NCBI GenBank assembly: GCA_041493035.1
Contig: JBGPYB010000029.1
Span: 1-35,947 of the forward strand
Source of the DNA: JBGPYB01 sp041493035
GTDB lineage: Bacteria; Acidobacteriota; Vicinamibacteria; Fen-336
Length of the DNA: 35,947 nucleotides
Reading direction: 5' to 3'
The translations under genes and the position numbers were made by a program. This document shows positions 1 to 8,155 of this stretch, one piece after another; position 1 is the first letter of the stretch, and every line of letters starts with the position of its first letter. Below the pieces are notes generated by a model. It had not been told where the DNA came from and did no database searches. It saw only the letters and a list, made by a program, of their open reading frames with translations.

Positions 1-1
1 G

Positions 2-691
2 GCCATGCTCGACAAGATCAACAGCGAGCGCCACGAGCACATGATCACCATCGAAGACCCCATCGAGTATCTCCACGCCCACAAGAAGTGCGTCGTGAAT
101 CAGCGGGAGCTCCACGCCGACACCCACTCCTTCACCAACGCCCTCCGGGCGGCCCTCCGCGAGGACCCCGACGTCGTCCTCATCGGAGAGATGCGCGACC
201 TCGAGACGATCGAATCCGCTCTCCGGATCGCCGAGACGGGCCACCTCACCTTCGGCACGCTCCACACGAACTCGGCGGCATCCACCATCAACCGTATCGT
301 CGACGTTTTCCCGGCGCACCAGCAGCCGCAAATTCGTGCCCAGCTATCCCTCGTGCTCGAGGGTGTAATGTGCCAGTCCCTGCTCCCCAAGGCGAGCGGG
401 ACGGGGCGGTGCCTCGCCATGGAGATCATGATTCCCAACGCGGCCATCCGGAATCTCATCCGCGAAGACAAGATCCACCAGATCTACTCGACGATGCAGA
501 CGGGCCAGGAGAAGTGGGGGATGCAGACGTTCAATCAGGCCCTGGCCAGCTTGTACTTCTCGAAGCAGATCTCCCTGCAGACCGCTCTAGGCGTCAGCTC
601 GAACGCCGACGAGCTCCAGGACATGATCAGCCGTGGTGCCAGCCTGACGACACCCCAAGCGGGTGGTCGTCCGCCGATGAGGCCGCGGTAG
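2..691 (+). CDS. pilT: Type IV pilus retraction ATPase PilT (3' part; 5' end outside the window)
   Basis: Hexameric cytoplasmic ATPase that powers pilus retraction. The frame is already open at base 2, so the N-terminal domain and Walker A loop are missing; 229 residues are visible of a family length near 350-370. Visible in order: Asp box (ITIEDPIEYLH), Walker B region (DPDVVLIGEMRD), His box (GHLTFGTLHTNSA), and near visible residues 147-154 the motif AIRNLIRE, a C-terminal signature of PilT that separates it from the extension ATPase PilB. The MQTGQ segment after it also fits PilT. The gene ends 24 bases before pilC and is probably cotranscribed with it. PilU is the main alternative, but the full AIRNLIRE favours PilT. 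Confidence 0.95.
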   Translation, partial: AMLDKINSERHEHMITIEDPIEYLHAHKKCVVNQRELHADTHSFTNALRAALREDPDVVLIGEMRDLETIESALRIAETGHLTFGTLHTNSAASTINRIVDVFPAHQQPQIRAQLSLVLEGVMCQSLLPKASGTGRCLAMEIMIPNAAIRNLIREDKIHQIYSTMQTGQEKWGMQTFNQALASLYFSKQISLQTALGVSSNADELQDMISRGASLTTPQAGGRPPMRPR

Positions 692-715
692 GTCTTGATT
701 TAAGGAGAAGATCCC

Positions 716-1921
716 ATGCCTGCTTTCGTCTGGAAGGGAAAGACCCGCGACGGCAAGTCGGTTTCCGGCGAACGCGTCGCCGACAACAAGGAAGCGATCA
801 TGGCGCTCCTCCGGAGGGACCAGATCCTGGTCTCCTCGGTGAAGGAGAAGGGCAAGGAGATGGCCCTGCCGAAATTCGGCGGAGGCGTGCCTCCCAAGGA
901 CCTGGCGATCTTCGTCCGGCAGTTCTCGGTCATGATCGATGCCGGCTTGCCGCTGGTGCAGTGCTTGGAGATCCTCGGGAGCCAACAGGACAACAAGACT
1001 TTCGCCAAGATCCTGTTGCAGACCCGGATGGACGTCGAGGGGGGCGCCTCCCTCGCCGACGCCATGCGGAAGCATCCCAAGGCTTTCGACGACCTCTTCA
1101 CCAACATGATCGCCGCAGGAGAGGCGGGCGGTATCCTCGACACGATCCTGAAGCGTCTCGCGACCTACATCGAGAAGGCCGTCAAGCTCAAGGGGCAGGT
1201 CAAGGGTGCCATGGTCTATCCCGTCGCGGTCATCGTGATCGCCGGCATCGTCGTGGCGGTCATTCTGTGGAAAGTCATTCCGACCTTCGCGGCGATGTTC
1301 GAGGGGCTCGGGGCGGATCTCCCCTTGCCGACGAAGATCGTGATCGCGGCCTCCAACTACTTCATCCGAGCCCTTCCCTTCCTCGTGGTGTTCCTGATCG
1401 TCGGCAGCATCGCCTTCAAGCGGTACTACGCCACCCACGGCGGCCGCCGGGTCGTGGACCGGGGTATCCTCAAGTTGCCGATCCTCGGGATCCTGATGCA
1501 GAAGATCGCCGTCGCCCGTTTCTGCAGGACCCTGGCGACCCTCATCTCCTCGGGCGTGCCGATCCTCGACGGCCTCGAGATCACGGCCAAGACCGCCGGG
1601 AACGCCATCATCGAAGACGCCATCATGGCCGTTCGGAAGGGGGTCGAGGGCGGTTTGACGATCGCCCAGCCACTCAGGGAGAGCGGCGTGTTTCCGCCGA
1701 TGGTGGTGCAGATGATCGGGGTCGGAGAGCAGACGGGTGCCCTAGACGCGATGTTGTCCAAGATCGCCGATTTCTATGAGGAAGAGGTCGACCAGGCAGT
1801 GGCGAACCTTCTGACCCTCATGGAACCGGTCATGATCCTGTTCCTGGGCACGACCGTCGGAGGGATCGTCATCAGCATGTACATGCCGCTCTTCTCGCTC
1901 ATCTCCCAGCTCAGCCACTGA
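716..1921 (+). CDS. pilC: Type IV pilus inner-membrane platform protein PilC
   Basis: Polytopic inner-membrane protein that couples the PilB/PilT motors to pilin insertion and removal. The 401 aa length is typical. It has two tandem T2SF (GspF) domains; each carries the hallmark GE-x-x-G-x-L-D segment (GEAGGILDTIL in the first half, GEQTGALDAML in the second), with hydrophobic segments after each and at the C-terminus (ending PLFSLISQLSH). The N-terminus PAFVWKGKTRDGK is the usual PilC start. The ATG at 716 follows an AAGGAG ribosome-binding site at 702-707. It lies between pilT and pilS, the order found in Myxococcus and Geobacter pil clusters. Confidence 0.96.
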   Translation: MPAFVWKGKTRDGKSVSGERVADNKEAIMALLRRDQILVSSVKEKGKEMALPKFGGGVPPKDLAIFVRQFSVMIDAGLPLVQCLEILGSQQDNKTFAKILLQTRMDVEGGASLADAMRKHPKAFDDLFTNMIAAGEAGGILDTILKRLATYIEKAVKLKGQVKGAMVYPVAVIVIAGIVVAVILWKVIPTFAAMFEGLGADLPLPTKIVIAASNYFIRALPFLVVFLIVGSIAFKRYYATHGGRRVVDRGILKLPILGILMQKIAVARFCRTLATLISSGVPILDGLEITAKTAGNAIIEDAIMAVRKGVEGGLTIAQPLRESGVFPPMVVQMIGVGEQTGALDAMLSKIADFYEEEVDQAVANLLTLMEPVMILFLGTTVGGIVISMYMPLFSLISQLSH

Positions 1922-1949
1922 ACGAGCTCGGATAGGCGCGGCGCTGCCC

Positions 1950-3596
1950 ATGGACGGTGCGCTCGAGCAGAAGCTCAAACGCCTCATGCTCCTGCGGGTG
2001 GTGATGATCACCACCCTTCTGCTCGTCGCGGTCTACGTCGAGACGGTCTCGGAGACGCTGGTCCGGGTCAATCCTCTCTACTTCCTCATCGCGGCCACGT
2101 ATGCCCTGACGCTGGTGCACGCCGTCGCGCTGCGTTTCGTCCCGTATCGCGCCCTCCTGATCTACGGCCAGGTGATCGGCGACCTCGTCGTCATCACGGG
2201 GCTCGTCTGGGTGACCGGAGGGACTCGGGCGGGCTTCATCCTCCTCTACCCGATCTCGGTTCTTTCGGGAAGCGTCCTCGTCTACCGCCGGCAGGGGATG
2301 GTTCTGGCGGGGCTGGCGACGGTTCTCTACGGCGGCCTGCTCTGGTCGGTCCGGGAGGGCCTGGTCCCGGCCCAGCAGTTGTTCGACGTCCAGTTCCTTC
2401 CGGCCAGGCAGCTTCTCTACTCGATCTTCGTGACGGGCGTGGCCTGCGCCACCGTCGCGGCCATCGGCTCATACCTCTCCGAAAGCCTGAGGAGCGCCGA
2501 CGAAAGGCTCGAGGAGGCCGTGGTCCAGATGGCCGACCTTCAGGAGCTCAACAAGGTCATCGTCGACAGCATCCACAGCGGGCTCGTGATCGCCGATGCC
2601 GGTGGGCACGTCCTCCATGTCAACCGGGTGGGGGAGGCAATCCTGGGGCGCTCCTTGCCGGAGCTTCGAGGGCGGAGCGTACGTGAAACGTTCGGATCGC
2701 GCCTCTTCGATGCCGCGGCTCTTCAAGCTCGAGCCGCCGACCGTAGCCTGGCCCGTTTGGACATCGCTTACGAGCACCTGAACGGACAGAGGGTGGAGCT
2801 TGGGGTCTCGGTCTCTCCTCTGGCAACCTCCGAGCCGGCGAAGGCCGGCTATCTCCTGGTGTTCCAGGATCTGACCGAGATCAAGAGCCTGGAGCACGAA
2901 GTACGGACCAAGGAGAAGCTCGCGGCGGTGGGCGAGATGGCCGCTCACCTGGCCCACGAGATCCGGAATCCGTTGGGCTCGATCAGCGGCTCGGCACAGG
3001 TTCTCCTCACCGAGCCCAATATCTCGCCGGAGCAGGAGCGACTGCTCGCCATCATTACGCGGGAGTCCAAGAGGCTCTCCGACGCTCTCAATCAGTTCCT
3101 GTTTCAGGCGAAGCCCGTCCGCCCCCTGCCGGGCCCCGTGGACATCGGCCCCGTTGTGGACGAGGCAGTCACCCTGCTTCGGAACAGCCCCGAGGTCGGC
3201 TCATCGAGGGCGGTCGACTTCGAGGCCGAGGGCGGGCCGCATCTCTGCCTCGCGGATCCGGACCAGATTGCCCAGGTCTTCTGGAACCTCGCCAGGAACG
3301 GGCTGGAGGCGATGCCTTCGGGTGGCGTCCTTCGAGTGCGCCTGCGTCGGACCGCCGACGAGGTGGTGCTGTCGGTCAGGGATCAAGGAACCGGGATTCT
3401 CCCTCACGAGCAGCGGACCGTGTTCGAGCCGTTCCAGTCGCGCACGCCCATGGGAACCGGACTGGGGCTCGCCATCGTTTATCGCATCGTGCGCGAGCAC
3501 CGTGGTGACATCACCGTGCGGAGCGTGCCTTCCCAGGGGACAGAGGTCGAGGTCCGCCTTCCTCTGGTCCCGATCTCTGCCCCGGTTTCCGCTTGA
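1950..3596 (+). CDS. pilS: Membrane sensor histidine kinase PilS
   Basis: Sensor kinase expected to control PilR phosphorylation and so pilin transcription. The 548 aa protein starts with about six hydrophobic segments (residues ~15-175), as in PilS of Pseudomonas. A PAS domain follows a short coiled linker (around ADLQELNKVIVDSIHSGLV), then HisKA with the phospho-acceptor His336 in AHEIRNPLG, then an HATPase domain with N box (NLARNGLEAMPSGG), G1 box (DQGTGI), F box (FEPF) and G2 box (GTGLGLAI). All catalytic boxes look intact. It begins 28 bases after pilC without a strong ribosome-binding site. Its stop codon overlaps the TTG start of the following yfhO-like gene, so its usual partner pilR is displaced by 2.4 kb. 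Confidence 0.92.
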   Translation: MDGALEQKLKRLMLLRVVMITTLLLVAVYVETVSETLVRVNPLYFLIAATYALTLVHAVALRFVPYRALLIYGQVIGDLVVITGLVWVTGGTRAGFILLYPISVLSGSVLVYRRQGMVLAGLATVLYGGLLWSVREGLVPAQQLFDVQFLPARQLLYSIFVTGVACATVAAIGSYLSESLRSADERLEEAVVQMADLQELNKVIVDSIHSGLVIADAGGHVLHVNRVGEAILGRSLPELRGRSVRETFGSRLFDAAALQARAADRSLARLDIAYEHLNGQRVELGVSVSPLATSEPAKAGYLLVFQDLTEIKSLEHEVRTKEKLAAVGEMAAHLAHEIRNPLGSISGSAQVLLTEPNISPEQERLLAIITRESKRLSDALNQFLFQAKPVRPLPGPVDIGPVVDEAVTLLRNSPEVGSSRAVDFEAEGGPHLCLADPDQIAQVFWNLARNGLEAMPSGGVLRVRLRRTADEVVLSVRDQGTGILPHEQRTVFEPFQSRTPMGTGLGLAIVYRIVREHRGDITVRSVPSQGTEVEVRLPLVPISAPVSA

Positions 3597-5992
3597 GACT
3601 CGGGCGCATCCTCAGGCGGGAATGGCCCGCCTTCCTCCTCCCCATCATCCCCTTGGCGCTTTTCTACCGGGTCCTGTTCTCGGAATGGGTCTTCTGGCAG
3701 CGCGACATCAGCCTCTACTGGTACCCACAAGTGGAGGCTTTTGTCCGCGTTGTCGCGGGGGGATCCCTGCCGCTTTGGAATCCGTATATGTCTTTCGGCC
3801 TCCCCTTCCTTGCCGATCCCAGCTGCCAGGTCCTGTATCCCTTCACGTGGCTCAATCTCGTCCTGCGTCCTGACATCTTCTACAAGGTGTACACCCTATT
3901 CCATGTGACGGCCGCCGGTCTTGGCCTCTATCTTCTCGTCCGCCGATGGGGCCTCGGGAGGCTCGCTGCCTTCACCGCAGGCGGGGCCTGGATGGCGTCG
4001 GGCCCGCTTCTCGTTCTGGTGAGCCACTACCATCATCTCGCCGGTACGGCATGGCTTCCGTGGGTCCTGCTGGCCTTGGACGCCGCTCTGGCCTCGGGCA
4101 CCGCGAGATCCGCGGTCGCGTTGGGTGCCGTAGCGACGGGGCAGGTCCTTGCCGGCTCAGGCGATCTCTGCCTGATGAGCGCATTTGTCGCCGCCGGGTA
4201 TGTCATCGCTTTCCTTGCGGTGGGGGACCGCCCCGTGGCCAGTCGGCTTCGCACGATTGCGACAGTCACGCTCGTGGCCTGCCCATCAGCGGCGCTTCTT
4301 TCGGCTGCCCAGTGGCTCCCCACCCTCGGGATCCTCCCCTCCGGGCAAAGGCTCGGACTGGACGCGGCCGTGAAGATGTACTGGTCCCTGCATCCGGCAT
4401 CCCTGATCGACCTGTGGGTTCCGGGGCTCGTGAGCGACCTTCCCTTCAACGCGGCTACCCGGGTGTCGCTGTTCGAAGCCCGCGAGCCCCTCTTCATGTG
4501 GATTTACATGGGAGCTGCTGCGGCCGCCTTGGTCAGCCTTTCGGCGGTTCTGCGTTGGACGCGGTACACGCTGTTCGCCGCTTCAGGGCTTGGTTTCTCG
4601 ATCCTGGCGGCCCTCGGGCGCCACACGCTCCTCTACCCGCTCCTCATTCGCTTCACGCCCCTCTTCCTCTTCCGCTACCCCCAGAAATACGTCATCCTAG
4701 CGGGTTTCTTCTGGGCCATGCTCGTGGGCCTGGCCATCGAGGGCTGGGCCCGCGGCCGCGCATCAGGCCAGCGATCTCGATGGCTCCTGGGCACGACACT
4801 CGGCATCGTTCTCTCCTTCGTCCTTCTATCGGCGTCGCTCTGGATCCTCCGCGGCCCGGCCGTTCTCCTGGGAGCCATCGAACCGACCATCGACGGCGTC
4901 GGCCGAGAGCTTGTCCTCACGGAGGCCGCCTACAAGTGCGCCAGAGCCGGCTCGCTGGCCGCCGGGATCGCCCTCCTCGCATGGCTAGGGAGTCGCCGAC
5001 CGGCCCGCGCGGTGTGGACGGCGGCGGCAGCGGCGTCGCTCGTCCTCGCGGACCTTGCGAGCGTCGGCTGGAAGATCAATCCTGCGGCGCCTCGGGAGCT
5101 GGTGAGGGCCCGTCCGGCGCTCCTGGGCAACGTCGCTGCCGGCTCGCGAATCTGGGTTTCGATATCCAAGCCGCCGGAATGGGCGAGTCAGCAGGTGTTC
5201 CGAGGGCCCCCGGGGTGGACGCGGCAATGGTGCTTGTCCGCCGGCCTCAGGGACGTGATCTGGCCGCCGACGGGGGCCCGGTGGGGGCTCCGCGGGAGTT
5301 ACGACGGTGATTTCACTGGCCTCGCACCTCCCCTGTTGAACAACCTCACACTCATCATGAAGAACGGGATCGGTTCCCCGCTCGGCAGACGGGTTCTCCA
5401 GATGGGGGGCGTCGACTACGTGGTGGGCCTCGATGAGTGGACGGTCCTGGATGAGGCCAAAGAGTTCGCTTCGCCCTTTCCCGAGCCGATTCGCGTGTAC
5501 CGCGTCCCTCAGGCTCAGGCGAAGGCCTACGTCGTGCACCGCGTTCGCGTCGCGGCTGAGCCCCATTCGGTCGAGCTCATTGGTGACGCCTCCTTTGATC
5601 CAGCGACCGAGATCATCATTCCACCCGGGAGCGAGGAGTCGGTGGCCGCGAACCCGGGTCAACCCGATTCCTTGCGGGAGCTCTGGCGCCGCGCGGACAG
5701 CATCGGTCTCGACGTCGAGGCAGCGTCGCCCGGCTACGTTGTCGCGCTGGAGTCGTTCTACTCCGGTTGGCGTGCCCGAATCGACGGTCGGGCGACGGAA
5801 ATTGTCCGGGCCAACATTCTGTTCCAGGCGGTCCACGTGGACGTCGGTCGCCACACCGTCGTCTTTGAATACCGCCCTTCGGCTGTGCTTTGGGGCGGGG
5901 CTCTCTCGGCGGCGTCTGCCATCCTGGCGCTGACGCTCTGGCGCCGTGGCCGCCACGCTTCGCGCTTGCCCCCTGGTGTCGCGGCGCAGTAG
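3593..5992 (+). CDS. YfhO-family GT-C-like membrane protein, copy 1 (between pilS and pilR)
   Basis: Large polytopic protein (799 aa, about 12 hydrophobic segments) with a soluble C-terminal region. The family is named after Bacillus YfhO, a GT-C-fold protein linked to lipoteichoic acid glycosylation; the function here is unknown. First extracytoplasmic loop: RDIS at residues 37-40, then WYPQVEAFVR, FGLPFLADPS and LYPFTWLN. Near the C-terminus: GWRARIDG, RAN and FEYRP, followed by a last membrane segment. These motifs recur in the other three copies in the window. The only plausible start is TTG at 3593, whose TTGA contains the pilS stop, so translation is probably coupled to pilS. It ends 12 bases before pilR. 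A possible role is a glycosyltransferase or flippase-like step acting on pili; that is inference. Confidence 0.85.
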   Translation: MRLGRILRREWPAFLLPIIPLALFYRVLFSEWVFWQRDISLYWYPQVEAFVRVVAGGSLPLWNPYMSFGLPFLADPSCQVLYPFTWLNLVLRPDIFYKVYTLFHVTAAGLGLYLLVRRWGLGRLAAFTAGGAWMASGPLLVLVSHYHHLAGTAWLPWVLLALDAALASGTARSAVALGAVATGQVLAGSGDLCLMSAFVAAGYVIAFLAVGDRPVASRLRTIATVTLVACPSAALLSAAQWLPTLGILPSGQRLGLDAAVKMYWSLHPASLIDLWVPGLVSDLPFNAATRVSLFEAREPLFMWIYMGAAAAALVSLSAVLRWTRYTLFAASGLGFSILAALGRHTLLYPLLIRFTPLFLFRYPQKYVILAGFFWAMLVGLAIEGWARGRASGQRSRWLLGTTLGIVLSFVLLSASLWILRGPAVLLGAIEPTIDGVGRELVLTEAAYKCARAGSLAAGIALLAWLGSRRPARAVWTAAAAASLVLADLASVGWKINPAAPRELVRARPALLGNVAAGSRIWVSISKPPEWASQQVFRGPPGWTRQWCLSAGLRDVIWPPTGARWGLRGSYDGDFTGLAPPLLNNLTLIMKNGIGSPLGRRVLQMGGVDYVVGLDEWTVLDEAKEFASPFPEPIRVYRVPQAQAKAYVVHRVRVAAEPHSVELIGDASFDPATEIIIPPGSEESVAANPGQPDSLRELWRRADSIGLDVEAASPGYVVALESFYSGWRARIDGRATEIVRANILFQAVHVDVGRHTVVFEYRPSAVLWGGALSAASAILALTLWRRGRHASRLPPGVAAQ

Positions 5993-6004
5993 CATCCGTC
6001 GATC

Positions 6005-7381
6005 GTGAAGAGAATCCTGGTCGTCGACGACGAGCCTTCGATGCGCGAGCTCCTCGGGATCATGCTCCGCAAGGAGGGCTTCGACGTGGTCGTCGCCGAC
6101 AGCCGAGCCATGGCTGCCAGCGTTCTCGCCAAGGGGCCGGTGGACATGGTCATCACCGACGTGAAGCTTCCCGACGGCGACGGGATCGAGATCCTGCGCC
6201 ACGTCAAGGCTGCGGCTCCGGAAACCCTCGTCATCGTCATGACGGCCTTTGGCTCCACACAGACCGCCGTCGCGGCCCTGAAGCTCGGCGCCCATGACTA
6301 TCTGACCAAACCTTTCGACATCGAGGAGCTGAAGATCGTCGTTCGGGGGTCCTTGGAGAAGCGGCAGCTTCAGGAAGAGAACCTCCTTCTGAAGGCGGAG
6401 TTCCGGACGCGGCACGGCCTCGACAGAATCGTGGGCGTGTCTCCGACCATGGCAGCCGTATTCGATCTGGTGAGGTCAGTGGCGGGCACCAACTCGACGG
6501 TCCTGATAGCCGGTGAAAGCGGCACCGGCAAGGAACTCGTCGCGAAGGCGATCCACGCTCTGTCCCCGCGGAGGGAAGCTCCGTTCGTCTCGGTCAACTG
6601 CGGCGCGCTCACCGAGACGCTCCTGGAGAGCGAGCTCTTCGGCCATATGAAGGGGGCGTTCACCGACGCTCATCAAACCAAGAAGGGGCTCTTCGAGGCG
6701 GCCCATCGCGGCACGCTCTTTCTCGATGAAGTCGGCGACACTCCGCCGGCAATGCAGGTCAAGCTCCTGCGGGCTCTCCAGGACAAACGGATACGGCGAG
6801 TCGGGGGGACCGACGAGATCGACGTCGATGTTCGGGTCCTCGCCGCGACCAACCGTCCTCTGGACCGGCTCGTCCAGGAGAAGCGCCTTCGCGAGGACCT
6901 CTTCTATCGCTTGAATGTGATTCCGATTCGGCTGCCGGCCCTCAGGGAGAGACGCGAAGACATTCCCCTTCTGGCCGACCACTTTCTACAGGGCTTCAGC
7001 AAGGAGATGGGTAAGCGCGTCACGAAGGTCTCGGCCGAGGCGATGGCTCGGCTGATGGCCTATCACTGGCCCGGCAACGTGCGTGAGCTCGAGAATGCGA
7101 TCGAACGGGCGGTCGCCCTGGAGACCACCCCCACCGTGTTGCCGGAACACCTCCCCGAGGCGCTCCAGGACGCCGGAGCCTCGCGCGCGGGTTCGGAATT
7201 GAGGGAGGGATTCAGTCTCGACGAGCACCTCCTCTCGACGGAGCGGGACCTTCTTCGCGAAGCCCTCGGCCAGGCCGGCGGCGAACGCCTGGCCGCTGCC
7301 CGGCTACTGGGAATCTCGCCTCGCTCGCTGCGCTATCTGATGGCAAAGCACCAGATCGAGGATGCGGTTGCCAAAAATTGA
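6005..7381 (+). CDS. pilR: Sigma54-dependent response regulator PilR
   Basis: NtrC-family activator (458 aa) expected to turn on pilA with sigma54 RNA polymerase. Receiver domain: acidic pair D8-D9, phospho-acceptor D52, conserved K in TKPF. AAA+ domain: Walker A GESGTGKE from residue 170, the sigma54-contact loop at 217-222, Walker B GTLFLDEVGD, and arginine-finger region ALRERREDIPLL. C-terminal Fis-type helix-turn-helix: ERLAAARLLGISPRSLRYLM. The contact loop reads GAFTDA rather than the canonical GAFTGA (D221 for Gly). Start is GTG at 6005, 12 bases after the yfhO-like gene; the following KRILVVDDE is the normal receiver N-terminus. A sigma54 promoter lies just downstream, in front of pilA. 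Confidence 0.93.
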   Translation: MKRILVVDDEPSMRELLGIMLRKEGFDVVVADSRAMAASVLAKGPVDMVITDVKLPDGDGIEILRHVKAAAPETLVIVMTAFGSTQTAVAALKLGAHDYLTKPFDIEELKIVVRGSLEKRQLQEENLLLKAEFRTRHGLDRIVGVSPTMAAVFDLVRSVAGTNSTVLIAGESGTGKELVAKAIHALSPRREAPFVSVNCGALTETLLESELFGHMKGAFTDAHQTKKGLFEAAHRGTLFLDEVGDTPPAMQVKLLRALQDKRIRRVGGTDEIDVDVRVLAATNRPLDRLVQEKRLREDLFYRLNVIPIRLPALRERREDIPLLADHFLQGFSKEMGKRVTKVSAEAMARLMAYHWPGNVRELENAIERAVALETTPTVLPEHLPEALQDAGASRAGSELREGFSLDEHLLSTERDLLREALGQAGGERLAAARLLGISPRSLRYLMAKHQIEDAVAKN

Positions 7382-7388
7382 CGGGAAC

Positions 7389-7401
7389 GACAACATTTGT
7401 C
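7389..7401. promoter_or_regulatory. Candidate PilR enhancer site: perfect inverted repeat GACAA-N3-TTGTC
   Basis: A perfect 13-base palindrome, GACAACATTTGTC, begins 8 bases after the pilR stop codon. Its centre is about 99 bases upstream of the start site predicted from the sigma54 promoter, a normal distance for an NtrC-type activator. The TGTC core loosely recalls PilR boxes described in Pseudomonas. Only one copy was seen. Assignment to PilR rests on position and symmetry and is inference. Confidence 0.45.
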
Positions 7402-7467
7402 AGGCCTTAGGATGCTGCCGCCGTAGTTAAGTTGCTTATTTATAGATATTTGTGCTATTTTCGGGCT

Positions 7468-7483
7468 CGGCACGCTGATTGCT
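7468..7483 (+). promoter_or_regulatory. Sigma54 (-24/-12) promoter of pilA
   Basis: CGGCACGCTGATTGCT matches the sigma54 consensus TGGCACG-N4-TTGCW at all but the first base. The GG at 7469-7470 and GC at 7481-7482 have the required 12-base register. Predicted transcription start is near 7494, giving a leader of about 37 bases with AAGGAG at 7520-7525 before pilA. The stretch between this promoter and the upstream palindrome (about 7425-7463) is AT-rich in a GC-rich genome, as expected for a bendable or IHF-binding spacer. pilR immediately upstream supplies the activator. Confidence 0.85.
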
Positions 7484-7530
7484 TCCAAGAGAGGCACGCA
7501 CTCTATTTGAGACAGCGAAAAGGAGACTGA

Positions 7531-8052
7531 ATGAAGAACCAGAAGGGTTTTACACTGATCGAGTTGCTGATCGTCGTGGCGATCATCGGCATCATCGCGG
7601 CGATCGCGATCCCGAGCCTTCTCCGAGCGCGTGTATCGGCGAATGAGTCTGCGACTCAGGGTGACATCCGAACCGTGATCTCGGCCAACGCGGCGTACGA
7701 AGGGTCCAGCAACGGAAACGGCTACGCCAGCACGGCCACCTGCCTGGCGACGCCATCGAACGGTGCGTGCATTCCGGGGTACTCTACGACCGCTCCGACG
7801 TTCCTGGACTCGAACCTGGGGACGGCGGGCGTGCTGACGAAGTCCGGATACCAGCGCACGTACCAGGTCTCGGCCACGACTGTCGGCGTGGGAGCTGCGA
7901 CCTACTGCTACAACGCTCAGCCTGCCATACTCAACCGCACGGGCACGCGCAGCTTCGGCGGCGACTTCAGCGGCGTCCTCGGCGGCACTCAAGCCAACTC
8001 CGCGTGCTGCCTCGCCGGCCTGCTCGTGGCCGCTTGCCCGGCTCTCAACTAA
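7531..8052 (+). CDS. pilA: Type IV major pilin PilA, copy 1
   Basis: Structural subunit of the pilus, exported and processed by PilD. The 173 aa precursor has a short basic leader MKNQKG, cleavage G6/F7, the invariant Glu5 of the mature protein (E11), and a long hydrophobic helix to about residue 31. C71 and C80 flank an ATP-SNGA loop; more cysteines follow in TYCYN, a CC pair and AACP near the C-terminus, so disulfides are likely. At 167 mature residues it is a full globular pilin, not the short Geobacter e-pilin type. AAGGAG at 7520-7525 precedes ATG. It is driven by the sigma54 promoter at 7468. Copy 2 lies 625 bases downstream. Confidence 0.96.
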   Translation: MKNQKGFTLIELLIVVAIIGIIAAIAIPSLLRARVSANESATQGDIRTVISANAAYEGSSNGNGYASTATCLATPSNGACIPGYSTTAPTFLDSNLGTAGVLTKSGYQRTYQVSATTVGVGAATYCYNAQPAILNRTGTRSFGGDFSGVLGGTQANSACCLAGLLVAACPALN

Positions 8053-8067
8053 GACCTCTCGTGGAAA

Positions 8068-8097
8068 TGCGAGGGGAGCCCGCAAGCTCCCCTCGCA
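8068..8097 (+). terminator. Strong hairpin between the two pilin genes, without a T tract
   Basis: A perfect 12-base-pair stem, TGCGAGGGGAGC paired with GCTCCCCTCGCA, encloses a 6-base loop (CCGCAA). It starts 15 bases after the copy 1 stop codon. It is followed by GCCGTTAAGCG, with no run of T, so it is a poor intrinsic terminator. A partial terminator or a 3' stabiliser that gives more copy 1 than copy 2 message fits better. No separate promoter was seen before copy 2. Confidence 0.6.
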
Positions 8098-8155
8098 GCC
8101 GTTAAGCGTGCCGGTTCGAAGAGCGAGATGTGGCGAAGGCGAAAGGGGAGACTGA

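Noticed and set aside
88..1779. Long open frame (about 560 codons) on the plus strand across pilT and pilC
   Set aside because: Arg/Gly/Pro-rich translation with no recognisable domain, lying out of frame over two clear pilus genes; typical shadow of GC-rich DNA.
4985..6415. Long open frame on the minus strand over the end of the first yfhO-like gene and the start of pilR
   Set aside because: It is antisense to two well-supported genes and has a low-complexity charged composition; no family motif.
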